From positions 1 through 44,228 of the forward strand of contig CALKDX010000066.1 of assembly GCA_938084455.1 (NCBI GenBank): 44,228 nucleotides of DNA. The letters run 5' to 3'. Position numbers and translations under genes: made by a program. The notes beneath the pieces were generated by a model. It made no database searches and had not been told where the DNA came from. It saw nothing but the letters and a program-made list of their open reading frames with translations. Shown one piece after another: positions 41,492 through 44,228 of this stretch; position 1 is the stretch's first letter, and each line of letters begins with the position of its first letter. This stretch comes from Candidatus Poseidoniaceae archaeon (lineage in GTDB: Archaea > Thermoplasmatota > Poseidoniia > Poseidoniales > Poseidoniaceae).

Positions 41492-42502
41492 TTAGGCCTC
41501 AAACGCAGCTTTTGCTTTCTCGACCCATTCCTCAGCCCATGCTTCTCCTTGGGCCACAAGTCGCCTTGCATAGAAAAATGCCTCAGAGGCGTCGCCTGCT
41601 TCCATCAGCGCTTCGAGCCGAATCAAATCTGGATCTTTTCGCTCCGCTTCGACGGCCTCGTCTTCTTGATGAGTTGTCGGTTGGGTGACTGAAATACGTT
41701 GAGAGAGGTTTTGCATTTGTGTCAAAAATTCTGAACGCTTCTCCACATTAGGACGCGTCCATGGTCCAGCGTCAACCCCATCCATACCCTGCTTGAGGCG
41801 GGCTAGGAATTCATCGCGAGGGCTTGTGTGAGGTCGAAGACTCTGGACGTGGTCATAGCAAAGCCACGCTTCATCGCTTTCCCCACGCCGTTCGTACAGC
41901 CGTCCCAATTCCATCCACAGTTCGTGATTGTTCGGCCTGTGGGCCAAAAGGTGACGTGAGAGTTCAATGAACCGATCTTCTCGACCACTGGAACGAAGAC
42001 GTTCCAAGCGTCGACCATAGACGATGTTGGCTCTTTGATCGCTGAAATCAAGACGCTTGCATCGGTTTGAAAAATCCAAAACCGCTTGATCTGTGTTTTC
42101 CATTGAATCAATGAGCGACCACCAAGCATCTGGTTCAAGTGGGTCTTTTAGGAACGCTGCTTCAAGCAATTCACCGCCTACGAGGAGGAAATCAATGCCT
42201 TTGAGTTGACCAACCTGCTCTGGATCTCGGCCTAAAACCACGAACAAATCTTCCAGAAGAGCTTCGAGGCCTGCGCTGTCACCAAGAATTAGTTTCAAAT
42301 CTGCAAGGCAACGCCAATTTTGTTCTTCTGTGAAGTCATGCAGAAGCGCTTGGCGTGCGTTTTGCTCCGCCCATGCCATGTTTTCACCGAACCGTGCTTC
42401 ATCTTTAGCCGCCAATCGGGCGAACTTCTGAGCCTGACTTCGGTACCGGTTGCCAAGGTTCCGGCGAGGGTGTTGCAACAGCGATGCATTATCCCCCGAC
42501 AT
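41492..42502 (-). CDS. TPR-like repeat protein
   Basis: This 336-aa protein is alpha-helical and repeat-like: RPNNHELWMELGRLYERRGESDEAWLCYDHV is one clear TPR, and ALLHDFTEEQNWRCLADLKLILGD and AFFYARRLVAQGEAWAEEWVEKA may be further repeats. A linker rich in glutamate and threonine (about 275-295) separates the last repeat. No enzyme motif is seen. It lies between the UbiD-like gene and the Nudix gene, close on both sides, in a three-gene minus-strand operon. Its role is probably in protein-protein contacts. Confidence 0.7.
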   Translation of the reverse strand: MSGDNASLLQHPRRNLGNRYRSQAQKFARLAAKDEARFGENMAWAEQNARQALLHDFTEEQNWRCLADLKLILGDSAGLEALLEDLFVVLGRDPEQVGQLKGIDFLLVGGELLEAAFLKDPLEPDAWWSLIDSMENTDQAVLDFSNRCKRLDFSDQRANIVYGRRLERLRSSGREDRFIELSRHLLAHRPNNHELWMELGRLYERRGESDEAWLCYDHVQSLRPHTSPRDEFLARLKQGMDGVDAGPWTRPNVEKRSEFLTQMQNLSQRISVTQPTTHQEDEAVEAERKDPDLIRLEALMEAGDASEAFFYARRLVAQGEAWAEEWVEKAKAAFEA

Positions 42503-42549
42503 GAGTTGAACTGGTGAGGTTCACCTAACAAACCTGCGGAGGATTCGCA

Positions 42550-43821
42550 TCATTGAACGGATTTGAAGCCCTCGTGGTCGACGCCCCAAGGCAATGTTGC
42601 ATCAAAGCCTACCTTTGCAGTGAGCCCATCGCTGTCTCTGGAAGGGTCCAGTGAACTGCCCTTTTGATGAGACAGGACAATCGTGTCCGTGTCAGGTTGC
42701 CACCGGGTTACCTTTGCCCATTCGACGCGTACTGGGTCGGTGATGTCAATGTCTTCATCGACGATTGTCACCATCTTCATGCTGCGATGACCTGCGAGGG
42801 CAGCCATAATTGCGTTTTTTGGATCCACTTCTTTCGTCCGTCGGATTTTCACAACCGCAGCGAGCCAACCGCAGCCACCTTCTGTCATGTGGACGTCCAG
42901 GCAGTCGCATACTTCGTTGACGGCTGCTTTGATGGTTGGTGCTCTTGGCAAACCCATCAGCGTCTTGTGTTCGGCCTCTCCTGGAATTAAGGCGTGGAAA
43001 ATTGGGTCATTGCGGTGAATGACACCTTCGATTTCAATCACGGGCTCCTGCCGCACATCATCCACCGTACCGGTGATGTCAACATAGGGGCCTTCGTCAT
43101 CGTTTTCGCCGGTGATTCTCCCCCACAGAACATATTCTGCATCGGCCGGGGCCAACACACCGTTTGGCATCCGAGTCAAACGAAGGGGCTTGCCGTAGAG
43201 TTTCTCATGCAGCGCAGCAGCAATGGTCAATTCGTCAATGTTGTCATCAAACGACATAGCAGCAGCCAGCAACACGACCGGGTCAGGTGCGTTGACAACA
43301 GCAATGTTGACCTCGCCACCTTCTTCACGTGCGTTCATAGTCATGGTGCGTAGATGCCGAGGAACGAGACGGACAACGAGGTGATTTTCGTCCCTCACGA
43401 ATTGTCTGTGGAACGACATGTTTCGGATGCCGTTGTCTTCGGCAATGATCACGCTTGCGGAAGAGTAGCGGCCACGGTCTTGAGGCCAATGGTGTGGAAT
43501 CGGAAGATCCATGATGTTGACTTTTTCCTGAATGTTGTCGAAGCATTCTGCTTCGGAGGCATCGACGATGACAGGTTCGCTTGGGTTGTCCATGGCCCAG
43601 CCAAGGGTGTCGATGTATTCCTCTGGTGAAATCCCAATCGCTTCACAAAGGCGGTCGCGGGTGAGAATATTGACAGCTGCCCGATGGCCTGGCGTTTCCA
43701 CCAAATTGTCGAAGACGGTCAGGGCATGGTGCGAGGCACGGGAGTGTTCCCATAAGCCGTGAATGATGCTTACCGGAGCAGATTCAGTGTGTGCTGCACC
43801 AAGATGATCACGAAACGCCAT
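42550..43821 (-). CDS. UbiD-family decarboxylase (archaeal anhydromevalonate-phosphate type candidate)
   Basis: This 423-aa protein belongs to the UbiD family, which uses prenylated FMN to decarboxylate unsaturated acids. MSFHRQFV carries the expected FMN/substrate arginine, DEGPYVDITGT holds the acidic pair (E and D, five residues apart), and MGLPRAPTI, ALAGHRSMKMVTIVDEDIDI, GSSLDPSRD and KVGFDAT are family segments. The EGPxVDITGT form is the version I associate with archaeal members that act as anhydromevalonate phosphate decarboxylase in isoprenoid synthesis; that assignment is inference. The prenyl-FMN maker UbiX is not in the window. It leads a minus-strand operon and is divergent from rpsL. 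Confidence 0.85.
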   Translation of the reverse strand: MAFRDHLGAAHTESAPVSIIHGLWEHSRASHHALTVFDNLVETPGHRAAVNILTRDRLCEAIGISPEEYIDTLGWAMDNPSEPVIVDASEAECFDNIQEKVNIMDLPIPHHWPQDRGRYSSASVIIAEDNGIRNMSFHRQFVRDENHLVVRLVPRHLRTMTMNAREEGGEVNIAVVNAPDPVVLLAAAMSFDDNIDELTIAAALHEKLYGKPLRLTRMPNGVLAPADAEYVLWGRITGENDDEGPYVDITGTVDDVRQEPVIEIEGVIHRNDPIFHALIPGEAEHKTLMGLPRAPTIKAAVNEVCDCLDVHMTEGGCGWLAAVVKIRRTKEVDPKNAIMAALAGHRSMKMVTIVDEDIDITDPVRVEWAKVTRWQPDTDTIVLSHQKGSSLDPSRDSDGLTAKVGFDATLPWGVDHEGFKSVQ

Positions 43822-43977
43822 AGCCTGCCCACCGGCATTCGCCGCTTGAACTTTCGTTCACAAAACACTCGTGGCTGGAGGAATTTGAACCATCTCAGAA
43901 AGGCCAATATCGGAGCAAAATTCATCCAAACGGAGGTCTGGGTCTGAATGAGGGCTGACCCGCCCGAATGGTTGTTG

Positions 43978-43984
43978 TTAAATA
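43978..43984 (+). promoter_or_regulatory. Probable TATA box of rpsL
   Basis: TTAAATA lies 42 bases before the rpsL ATG (44026) in the 204-base gap between the divergent UbiD and rpsL genes. At the usual 25-30 base spacing transcription would begin near 44008, leaving a leader of about 18 bases. The rest of the gap has no further gene or clear motif. Confidence 0.4.
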
Positions 43985-44025
43985 GGGGCTTCAAGTCGGC
44001 GAAGTGCTTCAATGCAGTGATTATC

Positions 44026-44228
44026 ATGGGTAGAGGACTCTTCGCTGGTGCCAAGATGGCAAAAGACCGTCAAAAATTCCGCTGGTCCGACCGTAGATAC
44101 AAGAAGCGCATGCTCAAGTCCCGAGCAAAGCACGACCCGCTTGCTGGGTCCACTCAAGCGAAAGGTATCGTCATCGAAAAGGTCGGTATCGAGGCAAAAC
44201 AACCGAACTCCGGAATCCGCAAAGCCGT
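44026..44228 (+). CDS. rpsL: Ribosomal protein S12 (uS12), 5' end only
   Basis: The first 67 residues of ribosomal protein uS12 are encoded at the right edge; the gene runs off the window. [22 protein letters not shown] is followed by the conserved [26 protein letters not shown] and [12 protein letters not shown], which match archaeal S12. uS12 sits at the decoding centre of the small subunit. The gene is divergent from the UbiD-family gene, with a plausible TATA box 42 bases before the start. Confidence 0.95.
   Translation, partial: MGRGLFAGAKMAKDRQKFRWSDRRYKKRMLKSRAKHDPLAGSTQAKGIVIEKVGIEAKQPNSGIRKA

Noticed and set aside
43100-43140. VLWGRI in the UbiD-family protein as a possible loss of a catalytic glutamate
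   Set aside because: The glutamate often seen in an LEG motif here is not the catalytic one; the acidic pair in DEGPYVD is intact, so I do not claim inactivation.
43872-43900. tRNA-like T-arm on the minus strand (GGTTCAAATTCC)
   Set aside because: The T stem pairs poorly, and no matching acceptor stem or anticodon arm lies at the needed distance, so I do not call a tRNA.
1-44228. CRISPR arrays, insertion sequences, prophage, toxin-antitoxin or defence genes
   Set aside because: I looked for regularly spaced repeats, transposase or integrase motifs and small paired genes of that type and found none that could be supported.

Overview
This window looks like part of the chromosome of a planktonic, heterotrophic archaeon of the Thermoplasmatota, most likely Marine Group II (Candidatus Poseidoniales) or a close relative. 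The archaeal assignment is firm: there is an exosome/SBDS/proteasome/prefoldin gene string, TiaS, an archaeal-type ProRS and GlyRS, the RFC large subunit, SRP54, a split transketolase, an archaeosortase-like protein and Dph6. The lineage assignment is an inference from gene content and from the style of the surface proteins. Genes are tightly packed, often with ATGA, TGATG or GTGA stop/start overlaps. I see no rRNA, tRNA, CRISPR array, insertion sequence or phage gene, and no stretch over 300 bases without a gene.

Layout. 1-4804 (+): split transketolase, a MazG-like nucleotide pyrophosphohydrolase, transaldolase, two small membrane proteins and prolyl-tRNA synthetase. 4862-8945 (-): an ArsA/Get3-like ATPase with an HSP20-like tail, then SRP54, then an M28-peptidase lipoprotein, so two membrane-targeting NTPases sit together. 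9009-14587 (+): a polytopic membrane protein, an intergenic region with two AT-rich dyads, then a zinc-ribbon/transmembrane/transglutaminase-like protein fused by stop/start overlap to trkA, followed by trkH. 14591-17869 (-): glyS then rfcL. 17980-27405 (+): a 2x[4Fe-4S] ferredoxin-like protein, a giant Lhr-type helicase (about 1760 aa) and a 1221-aa surface protein (C-type lectin, LamG-like, PPC-like repeats, EF-hands, membrane anchor, cytoplasmic tail). 27396-28334 (-): an archaeosortase-like protein, tail to tail with the surface protein. 28384-31993: GmhB/HisB-like HAD phosphatase, tiaS, small membrane proteins, and a RadB-like protein that has lost its Walker A lysine. 32067-34112: purB and dph6.

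34265-41073 (+) is the conserved archaeal information-processing string: psmA, sdo1 (SBDS), rrp4, rrp41, rrp42, rpl37ae, pcc1, pfdB, a DHH-family protein and a helical-repeat protein. It links RNA degradation, ribosome maturation, tRNA modification, protein folding and proteolysis. rpoP, often found next to rpl37ae, is absent here. 41085-43821 (-): a UbiD-family decarboxylase, a TPR-like protein and a Nudix hydrolase. The window ends inside rpsL (uS12), which has a plausible TATA box.

Most genes are ordinary housekeeping genes. The most interesting items are the giant Lhr helicase, the RadB-like pseudo-ATPase and its neighbouring small membrane proteins, the ArsA-HSP20/SRP54 pair, the zinc-ribbon transglutaminase coupled to Trk potassium uptake, and the large calcium-type surface protein beside an archaeosortase.
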